NCBI GenBank assembly: GCA_020049835.1
Contig: JAGVLK010000007.1
Location: 1-64,000, forward strand
DNA: 64,000 bases
Source of the DNA: Candidatus Babeliales bacterium
GTDB taxonomy: Bacteria; Babelota; Babeliae; Babelales; Vermiphilaceae
Direction of reading: 5' to 3'
The position numbers and the translations under genes are program-made. Numbering within the stretch: the first letter of the stretch is position 1; the number at the start of each line of letters is the position of its first letter. Positions 21,713 to 32,400 of the stretch are shown one piece after another. The notes below the pieces were generated by a model. It saw nothing but the letters and a program-made list of their open reading frames with translations. It did not search any database and was not told the origin of the DNA.

Positions 21713-24640
21713 GTGCGGGCTATGCTACGAGTTTCTTCTTATGGGTTCTTAACATTCGTTATGTTTGCAGTGCGGCTGTTTGCAGCCGATGGTATGCCAC
21801 ATCACCAAATTGTATATCATACGGGTCATACAGAACTTGGGGATATACAAAAAAAGCTTGCCACCCTGATAACGGAACCATTATCACTTGTTGCCGTTAC
21901 CTATGCTGCTGACGTTGCTTTCTCGCGCGATGAGTTTATCTACCTGATCGGTTTTGATGAAGGTGATACGGTTACGCATGATCAACTTTATAAACTTTTC
22001 TTTTATTTGATTAAAAAGCGTAAGTTTGAACGAATAACCGTCTCGTTGTATCCCCATGAAAAGGGATATGCTCTGCATGTTGATTTAGAAGCATTTTGGA
22101 CCTTCAATGGACTTAAGTTTAAAGGTATTTTTGTTGGCAAAGAGCATGTAAAGCAGTATTACCTCATGGAATATCAAGATTATTTTGATATGCGCAAGCA
22201 TGCTGATTCGGTTGCCAAAATTCAAGAATCATTCAAAGCGGATGGATTTTTCCAAGCTACTATTCAAGAAAAATTTATGTACCATGAAGCGACAAAATCG
22301 GTAGATGTGCAGCTTGAATTGCATAAAGGATCGCGCTTCTATATCACTGATGTACAGGTGGTAGTTGAGCATCCATCGGTAAGCGTGGAAGATAAAGATT
22401 CGTTAGCCCATTCATTGCAATGCCATTTGGCGCAACGCTTATTAAAAAACTATTATAATAAAGAGCAGATCGCGCACGAAACGGGCGAACTCAAGCAGCT
22501 GCTTATGCACAAGGGATATGTGCATGTAGATGTTATTCTTGCCGAATCGGTAAATTATGCGGCAAAAACGACGCAGCTTATATTTACGGTGCTGTTGCAA
22601 GCAAAAAAACAGTTCCTGTTTGTGGGTAATCATTTTTTTTCACGCGATCAATTATTGGAGCATATTACTGCATTTGGACGTGCTGCCAGCTTGTTGCCGG
22701 CATCTATCTTATCTGAAGAACTTATGAAGTTGTATCATGATAAGGGTTTTTGGCAAGCTTCAATTGCTATTCAAGATGATGCATCAACCTGTCAATTTAC
22801 CATTATCGAAGGTCTGCGTATTTCCATTGATGAGATACAATTACAATATATTGATCCATTTCAAGAAGAAGGGTTAATTAAAAAATTCTTTTATCCCTTG
22901 CTCAAAAAACGATTTTATGAGGCAACGGTACAAAATGAATGCATAGAGCGCTGTTTGGCATATATGGTGCAAGAGGGGTTTTGGCAGGCTCGCGTCCATG
23001 CAGTTGTATTTGAGGCATTAGAAAAACCGCAGGCGCATCAAATGATTATAACATTCGAACTCGGTCAGCAGCGGCGTTTGAAAGCAATCTCAATTGGCCA
23101 GATTCCTGAAATGCAAACTCAAGGTCCATTTAAACGGTTTGATCAACTGGGTGTGTCCATACCGTTTGATCCGCATATTATCGAGGAACAGCGATTATGG
23201 CTCAAGCATTATTTTAAAAAACAGGGATATCATAACATGCGAGTCACACCTGAACTACAGGGTGATTGTGACAATTTGACCATGTCCTGGCAAACTGCAT
23301 GCGATATTAAACAGGATGTACAAAAATTGGTTTTGTTAGGAAGTAGCACATTTCCATTTGCCTATGTAAAACGTGAGCTTGAATATGCGGTAGGGGATGC
23401 TTGGCATCGGGACGCGTTGCGCCATGCAATTAGCCGGTTAAAAAAAATCGAGGTGTTTGATGCGGTGCATCTTATTCCGGATAAAATCTCTGCAGATGAT
23501 CCGGAATCGGTGTTATTGCTTAAGCTGCAACAGGATGAACCGTATGAAATTAGAATGCGTACCGGTTTTGGCATTCAGCATATTACCAAATCATTGTCCA
23601 TTGGTGGGCTGACGTATCGTATTGGTGGTAGCTTTATTTACAAAAATCCTACCAATAGTGGTGATCAGTTGCGTTTGGATGCCGATTGTACGCGTGCGAT
23701 ACGTCTGGTTAATGCCCAATATCGTCGGCCTTGGCTTTTTGGTTTGCCAATTAACGGTATGTTCCAAGGATATACGAATCGATTTGAATATCCCGGGTTT
23801 ATCGGTAGTCAATTAAACTTGTATACCGTTATTCAGCAGGGATTTTTGATTAACTTTAATACGGTATATAACAAGATCGATGCGGCAATGAGTACGGGCA
23901 TTGAGCTGATTGATACCTTTATTGATGAATCTACCCCGGAACAGGCACTGTTTGCACAGCAAGTAGCACGGGCCATAAACTTTCGGCCGGATTTGCTGGA
24001 TAAGAATATCCCCTTTTTCCTGTTGCAACCCACCTGCATTTTATACTGTGTTGATAATACCGTTAATCCAACGCGTGGCTCATTTTCCATCTTTTCTGCC
24101 AAAGCAATGTTTCCGTTATCAAAGCTAGAAAGCAATAACTTTTTTATACGCCTACTAGCTGAGCAATCATTTTTTATTCCTATCTGGCCGTTTGTTGTAG
24201 CATTGCGTATTCGCGTTGGGCATATCTTTCATCCCAAGTTTAGTACTATTGTTCCTATTGAACGATTTTATTTAGGGGGCGCGAACTCGATTCGCAGCTA
24301 TGAAACTGATCAATGTCCGCCACTGGGGAGAGTTGATCATGAAGGCAAAATTCTCTATGTGCCACAAGGGGGCAGGTCGCTTGCAAATGTAAACCTTGAG
24401 CTGCGCTTTCCTTTGTATAAACAATTGGGCGGGGTCGTGTTCGGGGATGCCGGTGCATTGAGTACTAACCGGCTCGCCGATATTAGAGTTCATGACATGC
24501 TTTCAGGTATCGGTTTCGGCTTGCGTTACAACACGCCTATTGGGCCGCTGCGATTTGATTTTGCATGGCGAGGTCGCAAGCATGATGGGGTTGGCAGGCC
24601 ATATGCATGGTTCTTGTCGTTTGGTAATGCATTTATATAG
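21713..24640 (+). CDS. bamA: outer membrane protein assembly factor, BamA/Omp85 family
   Basis: Omp85 proteins insert beta-barrels into the outer membrane. The 975-residue protein has a signal peptide (about 1-25), then a run of POTRA-type domains to about residue 600, then a C-terminal barrel of about 370 residues. The lid-lock motif of the barrel is GGANSIRSYE, so the usual R-G-F/Y is R861-S862-Y863. The C-terminus is the barrel strand WFLSFGNAFI. The start is either the GTG at 21713 or the ATG at 21722. A BamA role is more likely than TamA because the window has many barrel proteins and no second Omp85. No Bam lipoproteins are nearby. Confidence 0.87.
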   Translation: MRAMLRVSSYGFLTFVMFAVRLFAADGMPHHQIVYHTGHTELGDIQKKLATLITEPLSLVAVTYAADVAFSRDEFIYLIGFDEGDTVTHDQLYKLFFYLIKKRKFERITVSLYPHEKGYALHVDLEAFWTFNGLKFKGIFVGKEHVKQYYLMEYQDYFDMRKHADSVAKIQESFKADGFFQATIQEKFMYHEATKSVDVQLELHKGSRFYITDVQVVVEHPSVSVEDKDSLAHSLQCHLAQRLLKNYYNKEQIAHETGELKQLLMHKGYVHVDVILAESVNYAAKTTQLIFTVLLQAKKQFLFVGNHFFSRDQLLEHITAFGRAASLLPASILSEELMKLYHDKGFWQASIAIQDDASTCQFTIIEGLRISIDEIQLQYIDPFQEEGLIKKFFYPLLKKRFYEATVQNECIERCLAYMVQEGFWQARVHAVVFEALEKPQAHQMIITFELGQQRRLKAISIGQIPEMQTQGPFKRFDQLGVSIPFDPHIIEEQRLWLKHYFKKQGYHNMRVTPELQGDCDNLTMSWQTACDIKQDVQKLVLLGSSTFPFAYVKRELEYAVGDAWHRDALRHAISRLKKIEVFDAVHLIPDKISADDPESVLLLKLQQDEPYEIRMRTGFGIQHITKSLSIGGLTYRIGGSFIYKNPTNSGDQLRLDADCTRAIRLVNAQYRRPWLFGLPINGMFQGYTNRFEYPGFIGSQLNLYTVIQQGFLINFNTVYNKIDAAMSTGIELIDTFIDESTPEQALFAQQVARAINFRPDLLDKNIPFFLLQPTCILYCVDNTVNPTRGSFSIFSAKAMFPLSKLESNNFFIRLLAEQSFFIPIWPFVVALRIRVGHIFHPKFSTIVPIERFYLGGANSIRSYETDQCPPLGRVDHEGKILYVPQGGRSLANVNLELRFPLYKQLGGVVFGDAGALSTNRLADIRVHDMLSGIGFGLRYNTPIGPLRFDFAWRGRKHDGVGRPYAWFLSFGNAFI

Positions 24641-24747
24641 CTCTCTGGGCCATATTGTAGCGGTAAATTATGCAGTAGTTATTGCTAAATGAAAACAAAA
24701 ACTATACATTATAGTAATTAGGCATCAACATTAAACAAGGGAATATT

Positions 24748-25434
24748 ATGTCTCATCATCATTCACATGATCATGACACCACGAATGCTCATAAAGACAC
24801 GGTCTGGCAAGAGCTGGTTTGTCATTTTCCTTACGCGGTATTTTCTGTTGCATTCGCATTGATACTTATCAGTTTTGTCCCGCTGGTTCCCAATTTGGTG
24901 TATACGGCAGCGGCAATCAAAAAGCAGACGCATACGTTGTTTCATAGTTTTCACTTTATGCATATTGTGTTTGCATCAGCCGGTGCGATGATTACCTATC
25001 TGCGTTTTTGTAAACGTCTGTTACCCGGGATTCTTATCAGCACTATTTCGCCTGCATTTTTCTGTATCCTATCAGATGCAATATTACCCTATGTAGGCGG
25101 TACGATGCTTGGTGTGCATATGCATTGGCATATCTGCTTTCTTACTGAGCTGCATAATGTGCTGCCATTCCTGTTTATAGGGATAATCACCGGGCTTGCA
25201 TTGAGCTATCATGGTGCTGATCAGCAGGGTTTGTATAGTATTTTTTCGCATTTCTTTCATATTTTGATTAGCTCTATTGCTTCAACATTTTATCTGGTTT
25301 CACATGGATTTACTGACTGGGCAGATAGCATTGGATATGTATTTATATTTTTAGTCTTTGCTGTTGTGGTACCATGTACATGTTCAGATGTTATTGTACC
25401 TATGCTATTTGCCAGAGCGCATAAAAAATGTTGA
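24748..25434 (+). CDS. polytopic membrane protein with His-rich N-terminus
   Basis: 228 residues with about six hydrophobic spans. The first 20 residues are rich in histidine and aspartate (MSHHHSHDHDTTNAH), a pattern seen in metal-handling proteins. More histidines lie in membrane segments (HSFHFMHIVF, VHMHWHICFLTELH, HFFHIL), and the C-terminal span is PCTCSDVIVPM. These could bind a metal, which is inference. I do not recognise a family. The ATG follows AAGGGA. It is only 9 bases before potA, so it may be transcribed with the polyamine transporter. Confidence 0.6.
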   Translation: MSHHHSHDHDTTNAHKDTVWQELVCHFPYAVFSVAFALILISFVPLVPNLVYTAAAIKKQTHTLFHSFHFMHIVFASAGAMITYLRFCKRLLPGILISTISPAFFCILSDAILPYVGGTMLGVHMHWHICFLTELHNVLPFLFIGIITGLALSYHGADQQGLYSIFSHFFHILISSIASTFYLVSHGFTDWADSIGYVFIFLVFAVVVPCTCSDVIVPMLFARAHKKC

Positions 25435-25443
25435 GAGTGAACT

Positions 25444-26538
25444 ATGCGTACCATTACAATTGTGGGTGTATGTAAGTCGTATCATAACGATGAAATACTA
25501 CAGAATCTAAATCTAACTATCCCAAGTGGGCAATTTTTTGCGCTGCTTGGCCCAAGCGGTAGCGGAAAAACTACGCTCTTGCGTCTCATTGCCGGTTTTG
25601 AAGAGGTCGATGCGGGCAAGATTTATATTGGCAACAAAGATATTACTCACACACCGATTAATGAACGCAAAGTAAATACAGTATTTCAGCAATATGCACT
25701 GTTTCCTCATCTGAACGTGTTTGATAACGTTGCCTACGGGTTACGTATAAAGAAACTCCCCATTGATGTTATTGAGCAAAAAGTACATAAGATGCTCAAA
25801 GTTGTAGGTCTGGAAAAGCAGATGTATAAAGCCATCAATCAGCTTTCGGGTGGACAAAAGCAACGTGTAGCGTTAGCGCGCGCCGTGGTGAATGAACCGG
25901 ACGTTTTATTGCTTGATGAACCATTGGCAGCGCTTGACCAAAATTTGCGCGAAAAGATGTTAGTGGAACTTATCGAGTTACAAGATACGCTTAAAACCAC
26001 CTTTGTGTATATTACCCATGATCAAGCAGAAGCGCTGACGGTTGCCGACACAATGGCAATTATGAACCAAGACGGGCAGATTGAGCAGGTGGGCACACCC
26101 AAGGAGATTTATGAATTTCCGGTATCATCGTTTGTCGCTCAATTTGTTGGCTCTACCAATATCCTGTCCGGCACATTAGTGTTACATGAGACGGAAGAAC
26201 TATTAGATGTTCCATATTTGGGTAAGATTCCCGTAATATTACCTAAAGAGCGAGCAGCATGGATGGTTGAAGGTGCACAAGTTTTTTTGAGCATACGGCC
26301 GGAAAAGCTACATATTAGTAAAACTGAACTTACCGATTTTTCTAACATGCTCCAAGGTATGGTGACATCAATTATCTATTATGGTCGCTCAACGCAATAT
26401 AATGTATTGTTGAAAAATGATCTCACGGTGGAAGTGTTTACCTTGAACGATAAACATATAACAACGCAAGAAATCGATTATGATGATCAAGTGTATATCT
26501 ATTGGCAAAAAGAAAATGCGGTGTTGTTAAAAGAATGA
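25444..26538 (+). CDS. potA: spermidine/putrescine ABC transporter, ATP-binding protein
   Basis: The ATPase of a polyamine importer, 364 residues. Walker A is GPSGSGKTT (36-44). The signature LSGGQKQRVALARA and Walker B VLLLDEPLAALDQ follow in order. The C-terminal TOBE-like domain (about 250-364) distinguishes it from simple ATPases. The gene stop overlaps the potB start as ATGA at 26535-26538. The set potABCD is co-linear and translationally coupled. Confidence 0.92.
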   Translation: MRTITIVGVCKSYHNDEILQNLNLTIPSGQFFALLGPSGSGKTTLLRLIAGFEEVDAGKIYIGNKDITHTPINERKVNTVFQQYALFPHLNVFDNVAYGLRIKKLPIDVIEQKVHKMLKVVGLEKQMYKAINQLSGGQKQRVALARAVVNEPDVLLLDEPLAALDQNLREKMLVELIELQDTLKTTFVYITHDQAEALTVADTMAIMNQDGQIEQVGTPKEIYEFPVSSFVAQFVGSTNILSGTLVLHETEELLDVPYLGKIPVILPKERAAWMVEGAQVFLSIRPEKLHISKTELTDFSNMLQGMVTSIIYYGRSTQYNVLLKNDLTVEVFTLNDKHITTQEIDYDDQVYIYWQKENAVLLKE

Positions 26539-27398
26539 AACAGATTAAAACAGTTATTGTACGAGAGTTGCCTTTTTTCCTTTCGGTGCCGGCGCTTGTT
26601 TGGCAGGCGCTGTTTTATTATATGCCATTACTGTTTGTATTCATATTGAGTTTTAAACAGCTGGTGGATGATGCAACGGTATGGAGTTTGTATAACTATC
26701 GCCAATTATTGGTACATTCATCATTGCACATTATTATGCGCTCATTAACGATCGCATTTGTTACTGCGGTGATAACCTTGTGTACCGGATATCCTATCGC
26801 TTATTATTTGGCGCGCAAAGCTGATCGCATTAAAAATCTACTGCTCTATTTTTTGGTATTGCCATTTTGGACCAATATGCTCATTCAGGTGTACGCCTGG
26901 TTTGCAGTGCTGGAGCGTAATGGCATTTTAAACAATCTTCTAATGCAGCTTGGTATCATTAATGAGCCGTTATCGTTACTGTATACCGAAGGTGCGATTT
27001 ACTTGGTAATGCTCTATTATTATGTGCCATTTATGGTGATTCCAATTTATACTGCGCTGGAGAAAATGCCGCAAGAATATCTGGAAGCATCGCGTGATTT
27101 GGGTGCAACACGATGGCAAACTTTTGTGCACGTTACACTTCCATTTTCTATGTCCGGCGTATTAACCGGTTTCTTTTTGGTATTTATACCCGCATTTGGT
27201 GAGTTTGTTATTCCGCAACTGATGGGCGGCGGTAAATATATGTATGTTGGTTCACTTATTAGTTATTACTATCTTACCACACAGAACAATCAGCTGGGTG
27301 CAGCATTTATGTGTTTAAGCTCAATAGTATTAATTGTAGCAAGTCTACTTATTTATAAAATCTGTACCTATGTTACTTGGTGCAAAGGAGGTAAATAA
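26535..27398 (+). CDS. potB: spermidine/putrescine ABC transporter, permease
   Basis: Inner-membrane permease of 287 residues with about six helices. The EAA loop that contacts PotA reads EYLEASRDLGATRWQTF, then HVTLPFSMSGV. The start is the ATG at 26535 that overlaps the potA stop (ATGA). A longer frame from 26502 would overlap potA without need. It pairs with potC. Confidence 0.92.
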   Translation: MKQIKTVIVRELPFFLSVPALVWQALFYYMPLLFVFILSFKQLVDDATVWSLYNYRQLLVHSSLHIIMRSLTIAFVTAVITLCTGYPIAYYLARKADRIKNLLLYFLVLPFWTNMLIQVYAWFAVLERNGILNNLLMQLGIINEPLSLLYTEGAIYLVMLYYYVPFMVIPIYTALEKMPQEYLEASRDLGATRWQTFVHVTLPFSMSGVLTGFFLVFIPAFGEFVIPQLMGGGKYMYVGSLISYYYLTTQNNQLGAAFMCLSSIVLIVASLLIYKICTYVTWCKGGK

Positions 27399-28180
27399 TG
27401 CGACGTGAAAAAATCGATTATCTTTTGCCCGTGATTGTCGGGGCTATGTATGTATTGTTATATGTGCCAATTGTTTTATTGGTTATTCTTTCATTTAATC
27501 ATGCACCATTTTTTTATACATGGGGCGGAATTAGTTTGCGTTGGTACGCAGAACTTCTGCATTCTGAAGAGGTGTGGAACACGTTGCAAAACTCATTAAT
27601 TGTCGCATTGAGTGCCGTTGTGTTGAGTTTAAGCATGGGGGTGATGCTCTCATTTTATATGCATCAGCGCTATATGCAACGTATATCATTACTTTTTTAC
27701 GGGACGCTAGCAGCGCCGGAAATTGTGCTTGCTGTAGGGTTGTTGAGTCTGTTTGTTTATGGATCTTTGCCGTTAGGATTGTCGACGTTGATTGTTGGTC
27801 ACACGCTCATTGGGCTAGGCTATGTTGTGCCGATGATTTACGGTCGTCTGCAAGAAATGGATGAAACATTAGTACAAGCGGCAATGGATTTGGGAGCAAG
27901 TCGTTCTTATACATTATATTCTGTGGTGATGCCATTTCTTACGCCAACGTTATTGGGAGCAGCGCTACTAGTCTTTATTATTTCATTTGATGATTTTATT
28001 ATAGCTTTCTTTTGCGCCGGTCCTTCTGCGCAGACGTTGCCGCTCTATATATTTTCACTTATTCGTACCGGGGCAACTCCGGTAATCAATGCTCTATCAA
28101 CGCTCTTGCTTGCAAGTAGTAGTTTATTAGTTCTCGTGTACACCAGTATGACCGTTAAAAAGATAGGTCTGCGACGATGA
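27398..28180 (+). CDS. potC: spermidine/putrescine ABC transporter, permease
   Basis: 260-residue permease with about six helices. The EAA loop is LVQAAMDLGASRSYTL, then YSVVMPFLTP. The ATG at 27398 overlaps the potB stop by one base and follows GGAGG. The end overlaps potD by four bases. Confidence 0.92.
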   Translation: MRREKIDYLLPVIVGAMYVLLYVPIVLLVILSFNHAPFFYTWGGISLRWYAELLHSEEVWNTLQNSLIVALSAVVLSLSMGVMLSFYMHQRYMQRISLLFYGTLAAPEIVLAVGLLSLFVYGSLPLGLSTLIVGHTLIGLGYVVPMIYGRLQEMDETLVQAAMDLGASRSYTLYSVVMPFLTPTLLGAALLVFIISFDDFIIAFFCAGPSAQTLPLYIFSLIRTGATPVINALSTLLLASSSLLVLVYTSMTVKKIGLRR

Positions 28181-29226
28181 AAATTGGTTTCATGAATTAT
28201 GCCGTTCGTGTGGGTATGCTTGTTTTTTGGATAGCAGTGCTGATGAGTTTGCTCTATGTACCGACACTGTGGCATAACATACAAACTGATAAAACAATTT
28301 ATGTAGCGACTTGGCCGCTTGTGCTTGATCCGCGCATTATAGAAGCATTTGAACAAGAAAGCGGCATCAAAGTTCAGATCGCCTATTTTGAACGTAGTGA
28401 AGAGCTGTTTGCAAAAATTAAAGCAACCGGCGGACGCGGTTATGATATTATTTTCCCTTCAGATTATACCGTTAAATTAATGATTCAGGAAGATCTATTG
28501 TTACCATTGGATAAATCGCGACTTACGTTCTGGGCAGATTTGGATGAGCGTTTATTAAGTAACTATTTTGATCCTAAAAATAACTATAGTATTCCATTTT
28601 TTTGGGGCATTTTTGGGATTGGCGTTAATAAAAAATATTTTGCGGAGCAACCCCCAAAAAGTTGGTTGCTTCTGTTTGACCGCGCATACAGTAACTTGCC
28701 GATGTTAATGACGGATCAAGCGCGTGAAGCTGTATTGGTTGCCGCGCGTTATCTGTATGGTTCAGTAGATGCATTGCGTGATCCATCAGCGCAAGAAGCA
28801 GTTAAGCAGTTGCTCATGCAACAAAAAGATCGCGTAAGTTTGTACAGCACCGAACGTGTTGATGATGTACTTGCATCGGAAAATTGTGTTATCGCATTTG
28901 GTTTAGGCTCAGATGTAATGCGTGCGCATATACATAATGAGGCCATATCATTTATTATTCCTGATGAAGGTAGTTTCTTGATTATCGATTCCATTGCTTT
29001 GACAAAACATGCGCGACAAGATTTGGTCTATCAGTTTATTAACTATCTCTATCGCCCAGAAGTGATGCAGCATCATGTTTACACGTATGCAATGTGTTCG
29101 CCATTAAAAAGCAATTCTCATCGAACTGTTTGTTCAGATGCAGACTTTGCTCGCTTAGCATTTCTTACTGATGTAATATCTGAAGAAAAATTTAATAAAA
29201 TTTGGATCGATTTACTCGCTCATTAA
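28177..29226 (+). CDS. potD: spermidine/putrescine-binding protein
   Basis: Extracytoplasmic substrate-binding protein of 349 residues. The N-terminus has a hydrophobic helix (VGMLVFWIAVLMSLLYVPTL) and no lipobox cysteine, so it is probably anchored by an uncleaved or late-cleaved signal. The mature part has the family pattern: IYVATWPLVLDPRIIEAFE, YDIIFPSDYTV (the conserved P-S-D-Y that follows the first lobe) and PFFWGIFGIGVN. It would capture host polyamines for PotABC. The start overlaps the potC stop as ATGA. Confidence 0.9.
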   Translation: MKIGFMNYAVRVGMLVFWIAVLMSLLYVPTLWHNIQTDKTIYVATWPLVLDPRIIEAFEQESGIKVQIAYFERSEELFAKIKATGGRGYDIIFPSDYTVKLMIQEDLLLPLDKSRLTFWADLDERLLSNYFDPKNNYSIPFFWGIFGIGVNKKYFAEQPPKSWLLLFDRAYSNLPMLMTDQAREAVLVAARYLYGSVDALRDPSAQEAVKQLLMQQKDRVSLYSTERVDDVLASENCVIAFGLGSDVMRAHIHNEAISFIIPDEGSFLIIDSIALTKHARQDLVYQFINYLYRPEVMQHHVYTYAMCSPLKSNSHRTVCSDADFARLAFLTDVISEEKFNKIWIDLLAH

Positions 29227-29369
29227 GGCCTAATCAAGTCAAACTGTTTTTTCCTACTTGCCAAAAGAAAGATGGCTGTAGTAGGATGGATATTCATGGA
29301 CCCATATGTTGACAATAAACTTGAGAACTCGTTTTTGCAAAAAGGAGATCTGTCGGGAAAAATAAATTA

Positions 29370-29398
29370 TTGACATTACAAACGAAACGCACTATGAC
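29370..29398 (+). promoter_or_regulatory. promoter for the giant secreted protein gene
   Basis: TTGACA (29370-29375), a 17-base spacer and TATGAC (29393-29398) lie about 95 bases upstream of the start at 29495. The -35 is perfect, the spacing ideal and the -10 is 4/6. Another TTGACA at 29309 has no matching -10. Confidence 0.5.
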
Positions 29399-29494
29399 TA
29401 TCAATCAAGAGTATAACCACATAGAGCAGGAGATATTTGTAGTACGTTACTAGCAAATGCTGAATATATAACCATTTTAAAAAAGGATGAGTTT

Positions 29495-32400
29495 ATGAGA
29501 AAAAGTTTTGTAGCTAAGAGCATACCATGCATTAGCTTTCTTCTTCTATTAAGTAGCACGCTGCTACATGCTGGATCTTGCGGGCCGACAATCGGTTGGG
29601 GCCCCGTAGTTGCCGCCGATGTATTTGACCAAAATATCAATTTGAACTCGCCGACTATTGATATTATCGGTGGTGTTGCCGTGCATGCAGTAAGTTGCGA
29701 TATCACTATTAATATGAATGTTGCCGGGCCGATCACGATCGAAGGTGATCCGGCTGCGGGTAATTCTCGTCTTTACTTGAATCCAGATGCTGGTCGTACT
29801 ATTACGGTTAATGTGACCGATGATCTTACGTTCCAAGGTTCAGCATTCGGTGCAGTCGGTGAGCTTGATTTGCTCGTAACAGTAACTGGTGCCGGCGAAG
29901 TAATATTCATTCTTGATGCTGGTAATAATGTTGTATTGCAACGTAATGCGAGTGGTAGCAGTGTCGGTGGTGCGGTGCAAATGTATCGTCAAGCTGATCC
30001 TACCGTAATGTTTGCAGACATGCTGTTTACAACCAGTCAGACGACACCGGCTATTTCTTCATTAGTTATTGGTACGGATTCATTATTAAGTTATCTTGCT
30101 ACCGATACAACACAGACAGCTGAAATTATTTTTGAACCGGGTGATGGTTCTATTCAGCCGGAAATTCAGATTCTTATGGCTGACAGAGCTGCTGTGCTTG
30201 TACGTGGTAATTTGCTTACTCCATCTGCCGATAAATATACAATCGCAGATATTACTCCATCTGTTGTACCGGGCGGTGATTCTGCATTCCGCCTCACCGT
30301 TGCTACAAACAATATAGCAAATCCTGCTGGATTGCGTGTACAAAACGAAAATAACACCATAGGCCAATTCTTATGGGATCCTTGGTGCATAGAGGGTGAA
30401 CGTGGAGATATTCATCTGTTTAATGGTATCCAGTACGGCTTTATTGTAGGCTCAACGGGTGAGTTGCGTATTGATCCATATACATTTGTCGATTATATAG
30501 CATTGTCATTACCGACATGTCTGGTATCTACAATTGATTGTATTGGAACAATTGCGACTACTTCTGTTGCAAAACGACGCAATCCTTCTGCCCTCTTTAC
30601 TGACAGCTTTGTATTCTCAGATCAACCTGCGCCGGTTATTAATATTATGGCTCATGCGGGATTATATCTTCGTTCAGGGGTAGGCAATAACGGTCAGGTG
30701 CAACCGGGCTTTATTGTTGATCCGCTGAACCGCACTCCAGGTGCAGGTATTCCGGTAATGGATATTGAAGGTCAGTTATTTGTGCGTGGCGCAAACATTC
30801 CGGGTACAGCTGAGCAATGTTTTATTGATGAGCAACAATTAAGTAAGATTGAAGTGCTCTCTTGGGAAGTGCAGCCGTTTGGCGGTCCATTATTTACCGA
30901 TTACACAGTAGAAGATCCGGTAAATAATCCATTCATTTTCCCGAGCCGTACATTTACAACTGTACCTTTGCCCGATCCATGTGATCCGACTGCAGATCTA
31001 TTCTACTATGCTGCATATAACAAGGGTGCTATTTTTAATAACGGGCGTGCTGATCTTATTACTGTTTCATTAGATCATACAGACGAGATTCATCTTGTTG
31101 TTGAAGATAATGATGTAAGTTCTGAACCTACCTATATTGGCGGTGAAACTTGGCACATACCATGCGAATCTTGTGCAGTATGTATTGCTCGTCCACTATT
31201 TGCATTCTTTAATTCACGCTTTAACATACATACAAATGTTGCACTTACCGGCGTTGATTTATTGATTGAGGTTGGTGGCCCAAGTGGCGATACTGATGGG
31301 TTTAATTTCTGTCAGGATAACATATCCAAATTTGTATTCTACCAAAATGGTAAAATACTGGATAATGGTACCGGCCGCTCAATGATCTTAGGAACCTTCC
31401 CTGGCTCGACTGCTTGCGATGGTTGCACCGTAATTAGCAAAGATACACATCTTAATGTTATGCAAGATAATGTGTGTGATGGCGGTGCGCTTGTTGATGA
31501 GCTTATTCTTACAACAACGGCAAATACGGCGTTGTTAATACCTGGTATTCCTTCCGGTGATCTTTCACAACAATATGCAATTCAAACTATTTACTTAGGT
31601 AATAATAGTAACATTTCGATCGGTGCTGAAAGTGTTAGTTGCACAGAGAGCATGACGCAAGATGTACGTTTTGCAAGCTATCCAAACCCACAAACAACGT
31701 TTGCATTTAATCCGCTTATTTTCCCAACATTGCTTATCAACAGCAACCTGTTCTCATTTGAATCGCGTGGCGGAGCAGCAGGTCTACCAGAAACATCAAA
31801 TGTAACCGGTCAAGGCGGTATATTTGTTGATGCTAATGGTATCTTTACTATTGGCGGTAGTCGTTTAACGGCAGATCAAATATGTGTTCAATGCCTCTTC
31901 CGCGCCAATATGGGTGTAATGGTAACAGCAAGCTGTAACGGATTTATAGACTTGCCGGCAAACCGCGTTCTCTTTGATCCACGCGTGGGCATTGCATTCT
32001 GGCAACTCAATATGAACAACTCGTCAGAACAGGTAATTGTGCAACGTGGTCAAGAGATTTCGGATTACACCTTAAACTGGTTGTTCTTAATCAAAGACTA
32101 TGAAGTCTTTATGCCATACTATTTAACTGACTGTTATAGTCCATGCTTCTGCCCACCGGTGACAAGTATGAACGTATCAGCAATTCCGACGGTTGAAGGT
32201 ACGGTACAACAGTTGCAAATTAAAGGCTCACGCCTAGGCGATCCTGCACACGTTAAAATACGTGGTGGTACCGTTGGTGAGCTCGTTATGCTTTCAGGTT
32301 TCAATTCAGCTGAAGCGCCGGTTGCAGTTGTAGTGTTGGAAGATCAAGGTCAAATTGGTCTTGGTTCTACACACCGCACAGTAGATTCACTTGAAGCATC

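Noticed and set aside
30401-30409. RGD in the giant secreted protein as an integrin-binding motif
   Set aside because: A single tripeptide is expected by chance in 1438 residues, and nothing else in the sequence supports integrin binding. Kept only as a note in the feature.
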